Positions 25,742 through 34,703 of a stretch of 64,000 bases of DNA are shown here, one piece after another (position 1 is the first letter of the stretch; each line of letters begins with the position of its first letter). The DNA comes from an uncultured Altererythrobacter sp. (GTDB lineage Bacteria > Pseudomonadota > Alphaproteobacteria > Sphingomonadales > Sphingomonadaceae), in the NCBI GenBank assembly GCA_947492235.1, contig CANLLZ010000001.1, forward strand, positions 1,054,001-1,118,000. Direction: 5' to 3'. The notes below the pieces were generated by a model. It was not told the DNA's origin. It worked only from the letters and a program-made list of their open reading frames with translations, and searched no databases. The position numbers and the translations under genes were made by a program.

Positions 25742-26389
25742 TTGGCCGTCCTGCCATCCCTGACCATTATCGATGATTTTCTCGCCGAGCCCTATAGCGT
25801 GCGCCGCGCAGCGCTGGCGCTAGATTATGATGCGGAAGCCAACCAGAACAATTTTCCGGGTCGTAATTCCTCGAAACCTCTGCCGACCAAAACACTGGAA
25901 GAGGCTGTCTCCCGGCAAATCGGTGTGCCGGTCGTGGGGACTCCGCAGACCAGCCATGGCCGATGCCGGATCACCCTAAAAAGCGACAAGGGGCAGAGCG
26001 GGGTTCATGTCGACCCTGCATTCTATTCGGGCATTCTCTATCTTTCGAAGCCGGAGGACTGCGCCAAGCCCAATGCCGGCGGGACCGATTTTTTCCGCCA
26101 CAAGAAGAGCGGGCTCGACCGTATTCCGCCTACTCTGGAAGATGCCCGCGCAGCCGGATTTGCCGATATCAATGCGGTGCTGGCCGAGGTGGTAAACAAG
26201 GATACGACCCATCCGGCCAAGTGGCAGCGGACCATGCGGGTGCCGATCCGGTTCAACCGGCTGATCCTGTTCTCGCCATGGCTCTTCCACACCGCAGCGC
26301 CGGGTTTCGGCACTGATCTGGAAAGCGGGCGTCTCGCGATGCTGCTGTTCTTCGACCGGGCAGGTGCGCTGCCGGGGCAGGGCGGCTGA
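25742..26389 (+). CDS. DUF6445-like putative Fe(II)/2-oxoglutarate oxygenase
   Basis: A 215-residue protein starting at TTG (25742), with GGAG eight bases upstream. It looks like DUF6445, a family related to 2-oxoglutarate-dependent dioxygenases. Candidate metal ligands are H89 and D91 in SGVHVDPAF, and H183 in WLFHTAAP; R197 in GRLAMLLFF would bind the co-substrate. The conserved FHTAAPGFG and NNFPGR segments fit the family. Members often lie near tryptophan-halogenase-like and SapC genes, but none is seen here. It ends nine bases from the convergent patatin-like gene. Confidence 0.75.
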   Translation: MAVLPSLTIIDDFLAEPYSVRRAALALDYDAEANQNNFPGRNSSKPLPTKTLEEAVSRQIGVPVVGTPQTSHGRCRITLKSDKGQSGVHVDPAFYSGILYLSKPEDCAKPNAGGTDFFRHKKSGLDRIPPTLEDARAAGFADINAVLAEVVNKDTTHPAKWQRTMRVPIRFNRLILFSPWLFHTAAPGFGTDLESGRLAMLLFFDRAGALPGQGG

Positions 26390-26398
26390 CGGGACGGG

Positions 26399-28726
26399 CT
26401 AACCGAGGCGCTCTCGCACCTCCGCTTCGATCCGTGGAACGAGGGTTGGATCGGCGGTCAGCCGCCCGCGCTCCTCGTCCAATATCGCCAGAAAAAGGTC
26501 GCGCTTGAAGCCGGTGCAGACCGCCTCCTCCATCGGCGCATCGAGCGTAGAACACACCAGATCGACCATCCGCTCCGCGCCGTGCAAGCGGCCCCACAGA
26601 TAGTCGTTCTCGCGGTAGGTCCGACTGAAAAACGCGCCAAAACTGTAAAACTCGGTCCCGCGCAAAGTCGCGGCTGTGCCGCCTTCGCGGATGCTGGTCG
26701 CGTCCTCGGGGCTGATCCTGTCGACCTTGACCGGATCAAATTCCGTGAGGCCGTCTGTGCCCAGCAAAGGCAGTGTGGCGACATCGTAAAAGGGAAAACC
26801 CAGATAGGTCAGCAGCATTCGGCGGCGCAAATTCTGCGGCATTTTGGCGAGCGCGCTGGACAGCATTTCCTCCGCTTGCTCGTCCAGCTCCGGCAACAGA
26901 TGCCGTTCGCCCAGGATATCGAGCACCGCACCCGGATCCAGCATGACATTGGCAGCAGCGGCAGCGAAATCGGGACCGAGATGGTCCGCCTGCTCACGGT
27001 CGAAATACAGCTTCAGAATGTCGTAAAGCGCTGCACGGGCCTGGTCGGTCGCGTTGTCGTCGAATTCCGGATCGGCTTCCCAGTCGCGTGAAGCCCTGCG
27101 GGTCAGCAGGCGCAAGCGCCGGATGCGGAAGCCCAGATCGTAGGTGCGGAAAAAGTCGATAGCAGCGGTGCTTGCGCCGCCACTCGCATCGGCCAGATCG
27201 GTCAGCCCGCGCGCTTCCAGTTCCTCTCGCAGTACCGCTGCGACCGTCTGGCTATCGGGCAGCGACATGGGCGGGGCGCTCGCAAGGACCAATGCCGCCA
27301 GTCGCTCGATAATACCGCTGAATTTCGTTTGCGCATAAGCGTGATAGGCAAAGCCTGCGCCTTCCGCCGCCGCCTGCTGCGCCCGCGAGCGCCAGTTTTT
27401 CAGGCGTTTTGCGGTGGGCCGATTGAGGAACAGGGTGCGCCCGAACAGTTTCTCCACCGCAGTCTCTACGCCGGCCCGCATGCCGCCAACAATCTCGCGC
27501 CGGCGCAGCGCCTCGCGCGATTGCTTTTCGAGCACGATGATATTGTCACGGATCGGCTGCTCGCGCGGGATGGTCGAGAGCGAGCCGAAGATGGCTGAGA
27601 AGAAGCCGACCGGGCGTGGTTCCTCCTCATCATCATCGGAAAACCGCTCGGGACGGGGGTCGATATAGACGAAACGCCGGTCCACTTCGCGGTGGGCTGG
27701 GCGGCCGCGCAGTGCCTCGGTTGCCGCGCGAAACGGTGCGTTGACCAGCACGCCGCCATCGATCAGCGCGACCCGGTCCACGTCCCCCTGTTCGAGGTGC
27801 GCGGGCATATTGCGTCGCAGGAATGCGTCACGTTCTGGCCAATTGCGCTGCAGCAGATCGCCCATGCGGTCGATCTCTGCGACTTTCAGCGGCGGAAATG
27901 CTCCCGGAAAGCTCGAGGTAGCGCGTGCCGCGAAGGTCAGCTCCAGCGAATTGGCAAGACCTTGTCCGCCCTTTGACGGGGTTTGTGCATGAAAGGATAT
28001 CGGCAACCGGTGCTCGCTCTCCAGAACCAATGGAGGCGAATTCAGGCGCAACATCGCGCGGTAGCCGCGAAAATCGGTCGTGGTGACATAGAGGTCGAGC
28101 GGATGGCCGGGTGGCAGCAAAGGCGGACCCGGCTCTCCATTAGCCATCGCCTCCAGCGCCGTGTGGAGCAACATGGACATGCCAAGACCCGAAAACGGTG
28201 GCTGGAACCAGCGGCCCCGGATCAGGCGGGAGACTTTAGTGCGCACCTCCTCGCGGGTCTCGGGCGCAACGCTTTCGCTCACGGCGTTGCCCGGACGCCG
28301 CAGGACATATTCCGCCAGCGGCTGCGCCCATATCTTGGCATAGCGCCACACAGGCCGGGCATCCTTGTCCGTCAGCCGGTCGATATCAGCGTTTCCCAGC
28401 CACAGGTCGGTCAATGGATCGAGCGATCGGCCCGAATGCAGCGCCTCGGCCAGAAACACGGCATTGATCCCGCCCGCACTGGCTCCGGTCAGAATGTCGG
28501 GAAGCACCCGCAGCAACAGCCCGTTCTTATCCCGCAAATGGGCAAGCAGCCGGAGGTAGACTGCCTCTGCGCCGTCGCGGGTCTCGGCCGCATCTGTGTC
28601 GCCATCGTGAAAAGCGCGGCTGGCCCGGGCCATCTTCCACACTTCCTTGGTGACGCCGTGCATATAGACCGCAAGGCTGACCCCTCCATAGCAGACGAGC
28701 GCAATGCGGAGTTCTTTCTGGCGCAT
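26399..28726 (-). CDS. Patatin-like phospholipase-domain protein
   Basis: A 775-residue protein, much longer than the usual patatin. The N-terminal part (about 1-340) has the serine-aspartate dyad of the patatin fold: the nucleophile in GASAGGINA (S83) and the aspartate in LIDGGVLVN (D323). CYGGVSLAVYMHG is an oxyanion-hole-like glycine-rich loop. The C-terminal 430 residues are helical and unassigned, and this two-part architecture corresponds to the family called patatin-like protein in alphaproteobacteria. It likely hydrolyses lipids near the inner membrane; there is no signal peptide. It is divergent from radA. Confidence 0.87.
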   Translation of the reverse strand: MRQKELRIALVCYGGVSLAVYMHGVTKEVWKMARASRAFHDGDTDAAETRDGAEAVYLRLLAHLRDKNGLLLRVLPDILTGASAGGINAVFLAEALHSGRSLDPLTDLWLGNADIDRLTDKDARPVWRYAKIWAQPLAEYVLRRPGNAVSESVAPETREEVRTKVSRLIRGRWFQPPFSGLGMSMLLHTALEAMANGEPGPPLLPPGHPLDLYVTTTDFRGYRAMLRLNSPPLVLESEHRLPISFHAQTPSKGGQGLANSLELTFAARATSSFPGAFPPLKVAEIDRMGDLLQRNWPERDAFLRRNMPAHLEQGDVDRVALIDGGVLVNAPFRAATEALRGRPAHREVDRRFVYIDPRPERFSDDDEEEPRPVGFFSAIFGSLSTIPREQPIRDNIIVLEKQSREALRRREIVGGMRAGVETAVEKLFGRTLFLNRPTAKRLKNWRSRAQQAAAEGAGFAYHAYAQTKFSGIIERLAALVLASAPPMSLPDSQTVAAVLREELEARGLTDLADASGGASTAAIDFFRTYDLGFRIRRLRLLTRRASRDWEADPEFDDNATDQARAALYDILKLYFDREQADHLGPDFAAAAANVMLDPGAVLDILGERHLLPELDEQAEEMLSSALAKMPQNLRRRMLLTYLGFPFYDVATLPLLGTDGLTEFDPVKVDRISPEDATSIREGGTAATLRGTEFYSFGAFFSRTYRENDYLWGRLHGAERMVDLVCSTLDAPMEEAVCTGFKRDLFLAILDEERGRLTADPTLVPRIEAEVRERLG

Positions 28727-28797
28727 GCGGACCTTGTGGCGGGGATATTCCGCTAGCGCAATTGCGTTCTGGAAATGTTCTGTTTACTGAAGCGCCC

Positions 28798-30165
28798 ATG
28801 GCAAAGCCGAAGAAACGCTACATCTGTCAGGCCTGCGGGTCCGTGTCCCCTCGCTGGCAGGGGCAGTGCGGCGATTGCGCGGAATGGAACACGCTGGTGG
28901 AGGATGCGCCGGCGACGGTGTTCTCGCAAAAGCATGACCTGTCGAGCGGGGGGAGGCCGGTCGCCTTCGTGCCGCTGGACAAACCGGGCGAAATGCCGGT
29001 GCGCCAGCCAACCGGTCTGCCTGAGTTCGACCGGGCTCTGGGAGGAGGGCTCGTACCGGGTAGCGCGATCCTGATGGGTGGCGATCCCGGCATCGGCAAA
29101 TCTACCCTGCTGCTGCAGACGGCTGCTGCGATTGCCAAGGATGGCGGGAAGTCAGTCTATATCAGCGGTGAAGAAGCCGCCGGGCAGGTTCGCTTGCGTG
29201 CCGCGCGATTGGGGCTGGCAGATGCGCCGGTCAGTCTGGCGGCTGCGACATCGGTGCGCGATATCCTTACCACGTTGGGTACGATGGAGCCGCCCAAATT
29301 GCTGGTCATCGATTCGATCCAGACCATGCATTCCGACACAATCGAGGGAGCGCCCGGCACGGTCAGTCAGGTGCGCGGCTGCGCGTTCGAGCTCATCCGC
29401 TATGCCAAGGAAAACGGCGTGGCGCTGTTCCTGGTCGGCCATGTGACGAAGGACGGCACCATCGCCGGCCCGCGCGTGCTAGAGCACATGGTCGATGTGG
29501 TGATGAGCTTCGAGGGAGAGCGCAGCCATCAGTACCGCATTCTGCGCGCGCTTAAGAACAGGTTCGGTGCGGTGGACGAAATCGGTGTCTTCGCGATGGC
29601 GGGGGCGGGGCTGGAGGAAGTGTCCAACCCCTCCATGCTGTTCCTGTCGGGCCGCGATGCGCCGCTGGCGGGAAGTTCTGTTTTCCCGGCTTTGGAAGGC
29701 ACGCGACCCGTGCTGATCGAGGTGCAGGCGCTGATTGTGCGCTTGCAATCAGGGGCCACGCCGCGCCGCGCTGTGGTAGGCTGGGACAGTGGACGGCTGG
29801 CCATGTTGCTCGCCGTGCTTGAATCTCGCTGCGGTCTGAATTTCAGCTCGGCCGAGGTCTATCTCAATATTGCCGGTGGCTACCGCCTGTCCGATCCCGC
29901 AGCCGATCTCGCGATTGCTGCCGCCTTGGTTAGCGCACTGGCGGACAAACCTTTGCCGGATCGCTCGATTTTCTTCGGTGAAGTCTCGCTGGCGGGAGAA
30001 ATTCGCCCGGTGGCGCATGCCGGATTGCGGATGCGGGAAGGGGCCAAGCTGGGCTTCTCCAAATCCTTCGGGCCGCACGGAGTGGATGATGTACCGAAAG
30101 ATTTGACCTATGGGGGGCTGCGCCAACTGGCCAATCTCGTTGACCGGGTCATGGGGAACCAATAA
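28798..30165 (+). CDS. radA: DNA repair protein RadA
   Basis: A 455-residue DnaB-like ATPase that drives branch migration during recombination. The N-terminal zinc motif is C-x2-C-x10-CGDC within YICQACGSVSPRWQGQ. The RecA-like core has Walker A GDPGIGKST and the RadA-specific KNRFG motif (LKNRFGAVDEIG). The C-terminal Lon-like domain includes EVYLNIAGGYR and FFGEVSLAGEIRPV. The ATG at 28798 gives MAKPKKRYIC; an earlier ATG at 28762 adds no conserved sequence. It starts a radA-cvpA-nifU-like unit. Confidence 0.96.
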   Translation: MAKPKKRYICQACGSVSPRWQGQCGDCAEWNTLVEDAPATVFSQKHDLSSGGRPVAFVPLDKPGEMPVRQPTGLPEFDRALGGGLVPGSAILMGGDPGIGKSTLLLQTAAAIAKDGGKSVYISGEEAAGQVRLRAARLGLADAPVSLAAATSVRDILTTLGTMEPPKLLVIDSIQTMHSDTIEGAPGTVSQVRGCAFELIRYAKENGVALFLVGHVTKDGTIAGPRVLEHMVDVVMSFEGERSHQYRILRALKNRFGAVDEIGVFAMAGAGLEEVSNPSMLFLSGRDAPLAGSSVFPALEGTRPVLIEVQALIVRLQSGATPRRAVVGWDSGRLAMLLAVLESRCGLNFSSAEVYLNIAGGYRLSDPAADLAIAAALVSALADKPLPDRSIFFGEVSLAGEIRPVAHAGLRMREGAKLGFSKSFGPHGVDDVPKDLTYGGLRQLANLVDRVMGNQ

Positions 30166-30179
30166 AAGCCGCCGCCGTG

Positions 30180-30713
30180 ATGACCGGCTTCGATATCATT
30201 GTAATCGTCATTGTGGGTGTCGCCGCAATCGGCGGCTTCATGCGCGGACTGGTGCAGGAAGTCCTGTCACTGGCCACATGGTTTCTGGCTGCGTTTTCGA
30301 TGCGCTTCCTGCACTACCCGGTCTACGATTTCTTGCTGGGATATATTCCCTCCAGCACGCTTTCGGCCATCCTCGCCTTCGCCCTTCTGCTGCTGATCCC
30401 CTACGCCGGGATGAAGGTCATTATCGGCCTTGCAGCGACCGACGATGGCGGTTCCGATCTGAAGCCGGTGGACCGTGTGCTGGGCTTCGGCATGGGATTG
30501 GTGAAGGGCGCTTTGATTGCTGTCTTCGGGTTTTGCCTGATTGCCTTCACCTTCGACGACGAATGGAGCGTGACAGGCCGCCCGGCATGGGTCGCAACAG
30601 CCCGGACCTATCCGGCAATCAATGCCGCGACCAACGAGTTGGTCCCCTTGATCGCAGCCCGCCGCGCTCAGTTGGAAGAGGACGAAAAGCCCGGCGGCGA
30701 TACCGCGCAATGA
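30180..30713 (+). CDS. CvpA family membrane protein
   Basis: A 177-residue protein with four predicted membrane segments. FDIIVIVIVGVAAIGGFMRG at the N-terminus matches the CvpA pattern, as does the following GLVQEVLSLATWFLA. CvpA proteins are linked to colicin V production, purine genes and envelope homeostasis, without a settled mechanism. A GTG directly before the ATG at 30180 is an alternative start. The stop overlaps the next gene by four bases (ATGA). RadA followed by CvpA is common in alphaproteobacteria. Confidence 0.88.
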   Translation: MTGFDIIVIVIVGVAAIGGFMRGLVQEVLSLATWFLAAFSMRFLHYPVYDFLLGYIPSSTLSAILAFALLLLIPYAGMKVIIGLAATDDGGSDLKPVDRVLGFGMGLVKGALIAVFGFCLIAFTFDDEWSVTGRPAWVATARTYPAINAATNELVPLIAARRAQLEEDEKPGGDTAQ

Positions 30714-31180
30714 GCATATCGACGACTGGGCAAAACTCAGAGAAAAACACCACTCGATCGCCTTCCTCGAAACTCTACACTTCCGAAATGCTCGCGCTGG
30801 CAACCGGTCTTGCCGCCTATCCGCGCCTTCCCGACGCCGCGCTGCACGGATCCGCGCGATCCGACACCTGCGGCGGCTCGCTCGCAATTGATGTGCAGAT
30901 GGCAGATGGCACAATCGCCTCGGTCGGTCTGATGGTGCAGGCCTGCGCCGTGGGACAAGCGAGTGCCGCGCTGTTTGCCGATTGGGTGATCGGCAAATCC
31001 GCCGCCGACACCGCATGCGCCCATACCAGCGTGGTGGATTGGCTTGCTGGAAATGCTCCCTTGCCATCGGCCCCGGACCTATCAGCCATTGCAATTGCCC
31101 GCGATTATCCCGCCCGCCACGGTGCGATATTGCTGCCATGGAAAGCGCTGGAAAATGCGTTGCCCGATGCGCGCATTTGA
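30710..31180 (+). CDS. NifU/IscU-like iron-sulfur scaffold protein
   Basis: A 156-residue protein of the SufE/NifU-like fold. After a 20-residue polar tail, it carries three cysteines in scaffold-like positions: C54 in DTCGGS, C79 in VQACAVGQAS and C103 in ACAHT. The motif QACAVGQASAALFADWV is typical of the iron-sulfur scaffold family in sphingomonads. It probably assembles or carries a cluster, and no other isc or suf gene is near. The start codon overlaps the stop of the CvpA gene. The family is fairly sure; the specific cluster role is inferred. Confidence 0.8.
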   Translation: MSISTTGQNSEKNTTRSPSSKLYTSEMLALATGLAAYPRLPDAALHGSARSDTCGGSLAIDVQMADGTIASVGLMVQACAVGQASAALFADWVIGKSAADTACAHTSVVDWLAGNAPLPSAPDLSAIAIARDYPARHGAILLPWKALENALPDARI

Positions 31181-31283
31181 TTTTGTTGAAATTGACAGGT
31201 GGTGCGCGGGCACTGGCGGCTTGTATTACCGGCCATGAACGCTAGGCCTGCGGCGTCTTGTTTGGGGAAGGGCACATCGCATC

Positions 31284-32924
31284 ATGAGCACATCGGAAAC
31301 TGCAGCGGTTAGTGAGCCGACCGAGAAGGAAATCCGCCTGGTCATCGGCGCTTCATCCGCCGGGACGGTGTTCGAGTGGTATGATTTCTTCATCTACGGG
31401 ACGCTCGCCTATATCCTCAAAGATGCATTTTACGATGTCGATGATCCGACGCTCGGTCTATTGCTGGTCTGGTCGACATTTGCCGTGGGATTTGCCTTTC
31501 GGCCCATTGGCGCGATCCTGTTCGGCTTTCTCGGTGACCGGCTGGGGCGCAAATATACTTTTCTGGTAACGGTGACCTTGATGGGCATCGCCACTGCGGG
31601 GGTGGGGCTCATACCGACAGTCGATCAGATTGGCGTAGTGGCGCCGATTATCGTTATCATTCTTCGCGTATTGCAGGGGCTTGCCCTTGGCGGCGAATAT
31701 GGCGGCGCAGCGATCTATGTCGCAGAGCATGCACCGCCAGAGAAGCGCGGCTTCTATACCAGCTTTATTCAGGCCAGTGTCGTGGGCGGTTTTGTGCTCA
31801 GCATTATCGTGGTGCTGCTCTGCCGCGTCATCATTCCCCAAGAGGCTTTTGAGGCGTGGGGCTGGCGTGTGCCTTTCCTGCTTTCGATCCTCCTCTTGGT
31901 CATTTCCCTGTGGATGCGCTTCAAGCTATCCGAAAGCCCGGTCTTCAAGGCGATGAAGGAAGCGGGCGAAACATCGGGCAATCCCTTCATTGAAAGCTTT
32001 ACCTATCCCGGCAACAAGAAGCGCATCTTTGTCGCGCTGTTCGGGATTACCGGGATCCTGACCACGATCTGGTATTCGGCATTCTTCTCCAGCCTCTCTT
32101 TCCTCAAGGGCGATATGCGCCTCGATGAAACCAGCGTGGAAGTGATCCTGCTGATCGCCGGAACATTGTCGATGGGTTTCTATTTGATTGTCGGCAAATG
32201 GTCGGACCGGGTTGGGCGCAAGAAGCCGATCATCATCGGTGCGCTGGCCACCCTGGCGCTGCTGTTCCCGATTTTCTGCGGCATGGGGGCGCTGGCCAAT
32301 CCGGGCCTCGCTGCAGCTGCCGAGCGCGCTCCGGTCGTCGTAACCGGCCAGCAATGCGTGACCGATCCCTTTGCCGAGCTGCTGGACCGCGAGCCCAGCG
32401 ATTGCGGCAAGATTCTCGGATCACTGATCGCCAGCGGCGTTTCCTATACGGTCGTTGCAGGGGAACCCCTGAGCGTCACTGTTGGCGGAGAAGCTGTGGT
32501 CTTCGGCGATGACTGGCTCAGCGATGGTGCAGCGCGGACTGCGGGCCTGCAGGAACAGCTTGGTGCGGCAGGTTTCGACTTCACCCGGCAGGTGCCGCCA
32601 TTGGCGAATATCATCGGGATCATCGGCCTTCTGCTTGTGGCGGGCATGTTGTCTGCGCTGACTTATGGTTCGGTGGCTGCGCTCCTGTCGGAAATGTTTC
32701 CGCCCAAGATCCGCTATTCGTCGATGTCGATCCCGTATCACATCGGTGCCGGGTATCTCGGCGGCTTCCTGCCGCTGATCGCAGGGATCATCGTCGCCAG
32801 TACTGGCAATATCTATTCCGGTCTCTGGTACACCTGGATTGTGGTTGCATTCGGTATCGTGGTCGCCTGGTGGGGCATTCCGGATGGCCCGCCCCGCGAT
32901 TTTGAAGACGACGTCGCGACCTGA
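31284..32924 (+). CDS. MFS transporter, metabolite:H+ symporter (MHS) type
   Basis: A 546-residue major facilitator. It starts with FEWYDFFIYG and has the loop-2 motif GDRLGRKYTF and a later GKWSDRVGRKKP, both hallmarks of the proline/betaine-type MHS subfamily. Twelve membrane segments can be placed. About 95 hydrophilic residues (roughly 345-440) lie between the later segments, with two cysteines, forming an extracytoplasmic domain; many sphingomonad members share this insert. The substrate, perhaps an osmolyte or organic acid, cannot be told. It is followed by alr after seven bases, so they may be co-transcribed. Confidence 0.88.
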   Translation: MSTSETAAVSEPTEKEIRLVIGASSAGTVFEWYDFFIYGTLAYILKDAFYDVDDPTLGLLLVWSTFAVGFAFRPIGAILFGFLGDRLGRKYTFLVTVTLMGIATAGVGLIPTVDQIGVVAPIIVIILRVLQGLALGGEYGGAAIYVAEHAPPEKRGFYTSFIQASVVGGFVLSIIVVLLCRVIIPQEAFEAWGWRVPFLLSILLLVISLWMRFKLSESPVFKAMKEAGETSGNPFIESFTYPGNKKRIFVALFGITGILTTIWYSAFFSSLSFLKGDMRLDETSVEVILLIAGTLSMGFYLIVGKWSDRVGRKKPIIIGALATLALLFPIFCGMGALANPGLAAAAERAPVVVTGQQCVTDPFAELLDREPSDCGKILGSLIASGVSYTVVAGEPLSVTVGGEAVVFGDDWLSDGAARTAGLQEQLGAAGFDFTRQVPPLANIIGIIGLLLVAGMLSALTYGSVAALLSEMFPPKIRYSSMSIPYHIGAGYLGGFLPLIAGIIVASTGNIYSGLWYTWIVVAFGIVVAWWGIPDGPPRDFEDDVAT

Positions 32925-32931
32925 CAGAACA

Positions 32932-33975
32932 ATGACCGCCATTCCGCCAGCACCCACCGTGCGCCTCGACATTGATCGGGAAGCGCTGGCGGCCAACTGG
33001 CGCACGCTTGATGCCATGTCCGGCGATGCGCGGGCAGGGGCGGCGGTCAAGGCCGATTGTTACGGGCTGGGTGTCGATGTGTGCGTTCCCGTGCTGCGCG
33101 ATGCAGGGGCGCGGGATTTCTTTGTCGCGCATTGGAGCGAAGTCGCCGCGGTGCTTCACCATGTGCCGCCGGAGCAATTGGCAGTGCTGCATGGCGTGAA
33201 CACTGCGGAAGAGGCAGCCTATGCCAGAGCCACCGGCGTGCTGCCCGTTATTAACTCGCTGCATCAAGCGAATCTGTGGAACCAGACGGGTGGCGGGCCG
33301 TGCCATCTGATGATCGACACAGGTATTCACCGTCTGGGAATTGCGCCGGCGGACCTTCGGGAGCCTGCGATTCAGTCGCTGGATGTGGCCGTATTGATGT
33401 CGCACCTGTCCTCGGCGGACGAAGATGGTTCTGTGAGTTCCGAGCAACTCGCGGCTTTCCACGAAGCCAAGCGAGCGGTCGGGGCGCGCGAGCTCAGTAT
33501 CTCGAACAGCGCAGGCATCGGCCTGGGCGATGATTTCAGTTTCGACCTGACGCGCCCGGGGCTTGCGCTTTATGGCGGCGTGCCGCGTTCTGAAATGGCA
33601 GGGCGCATAAGGCAGGTCGCCTATCCCCGCGCCGCAATTATTCAGGTGCATGATCTGAAGGCCGGCGATGCTGTTGGCTACAACCGCGAATTCACCGCCC
33701 GCGATGCGATGAGAGTGGGTACCGTTTCGCTGGGCTACGCCGACGGTTTCCTGCGGTCATGGAGCGCAGAAGGTTGGCTGGAACACAACGGCGATCGCCT
33801 GCCGCTGCTCGGCAAGGTTTCGATGGATATGGTCATCGTGGACCTGACTGATACCCCCGAAATCAGGCTCGGCGACTGGCTGGATGTGCCCTACGATCTT
33901 CCGGCCGCATCGAGGATAATCGGTCTCTCTCAATACGAATTGCTCACCGTTCTGGGCCAGCGAATGCGCAGCTGA
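32932..33975 (+). CDS. alr: Alanine racemase
   Basis: This 347-residue PLP enzyme interconverts L- and D-alanine for peptidoglycan. The PLP lysine is K40 in AAVKADCYGLG. The catalytic tyrosine is in VSLGYADGFLR of the C-terminal barrel, and GKVSMDMVIVDLT is the conserved final block. The ATG at 32932 is seven bases after the MFS gene; an ORF start at 32839 lies inside that gene and is rejected. It is probably co-transcribed with the MFS gene, which raises but does not prove a link to alanine uptake. Confidence 0.95.
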   Translation: MTAIPPAPTVRLDIDREALAANWRTLDAMSGDARAGAAVKADCYGLGVDVCVPVLRDAGARDFFVAHWSEVAAVLHHVPPEQLAVLHGVNTAEEAAYARATGVLPVINSLHQANLWNQTGGGPCHLMIDTGIHRLGIAPADLREPAIQSLDVAVLMSHLSSADEDGSVSSEQLAAFHEAKRAVGARELSISNSAGIGLGDDFSFDLTRPGLALYGGVPRSEMAGRIRQVAYPRAAIIQVHDLKAGDAVGYNREFTARDAMRVGTVSLGYADGFLRSWSAEGWLEHNGDRLPLLGKVSMDMVIVDLTDTPEIRLGDWLDVPYDLPAASRIIGLSQYELLTVLGQRMRS

Positions 33976-34092
33976 CACCTTGCGCCGTGTGCATTGCAGC
34001 GAAGCACGTTGCGGTGCAGCTTGTGCAAGTGCTAAGACTGCGAAAACGGTTCAAAACAATCCGGCGCACCCGGAAGTAAGGCAGGCGGCATT

Positions 34093-34656
34093 ATGGCAGG
34101 CAAAGAATCGGCTCCGGGAGAGCCCATCGTCATCAAGAAATACGCCAACCGGCGGCTCTATAACACGCAGTCCTCCAGCTATATCACGCTCGATGACTTG
34201 GCGAAAATGACCCGCGACGGCGTCGATTTCGAAGTCAAGGACGCCAAGACTGGCGATGACATCACCCGCTCCATCCTGACGCAGATCATCATGGAAGCGG
34301 AAAGCGGCGGGGCCCCTATGCTGCCGATCAGTTTTCTGCGCCAGATCATCGGCATGTATGGCAATTCCATGCAGGCGGTGATGCCGACCTATCTGGAAAC
34401 GGCGATGCAGAATTTCCGCGAGAACCAGGCGAAATGGCAAGACGCGGCGAAGAACACGCCGGGCGGCAGTCTGCTCGCCAAAATGCACGAAACCAACATG
34501 GCGATGATGCGCGCCGCGACCGAGGCTTTCATCCCGGGCACCGGTTCCAAGCAGAAAGACCCTGCTCCGGACCAGCCTGCCACGAGTGACGAGCTATCAG
34601 CCCTGCGCGAGCAAATGGCCGCCATGCAGGAAAAACTGGACCAGCTGGGCAAGTAA
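34093..34656 (+). CDS. phaR: Polyhydroxyalkanoate synthesis repressor
   Basis: A 187-residue regulator of polyhydroxyalkanoate storage. The N-terminal domain has the PhaR signature IKKYANRRLYNT, followed by SYITLDDLAKM and ITRSILTQIIMEAE. The second domain includes LPISFLRQIIGMYGNSMQ, which binds the polymer granule or phasin. The C-terminal tail is a coiled coil (LREQMAAMQEKLDQL). PhaR usually represses phasin and granule genes until polymer sequesters it. No pha synthase gene is in this window. The length agrees with sphingomonad PhaR proteins. Confidence 0.93.
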   Translation: MAGKESAPGEPIVIKKYANRRLYNTQSSSYITLDDLAKMTRDGVDFEVKDAKTGDDITRSILTQIIMEAESGGAPMLPISFLRQIIGMYGNSMQAVMPTYLETAMQNFRENQAKWQDAAKNTPGGSLLAKMHETNMAMMRAATEAFIPGTGSKQKDPAPDQPATSDELSALREQMAAMQEKLDQLGK

Positions 34657-34703
34657 GCTTCGCGCGCCAGTACCTCTCCCGAATTTCAGAAAGTCCACGC
34701 ACA

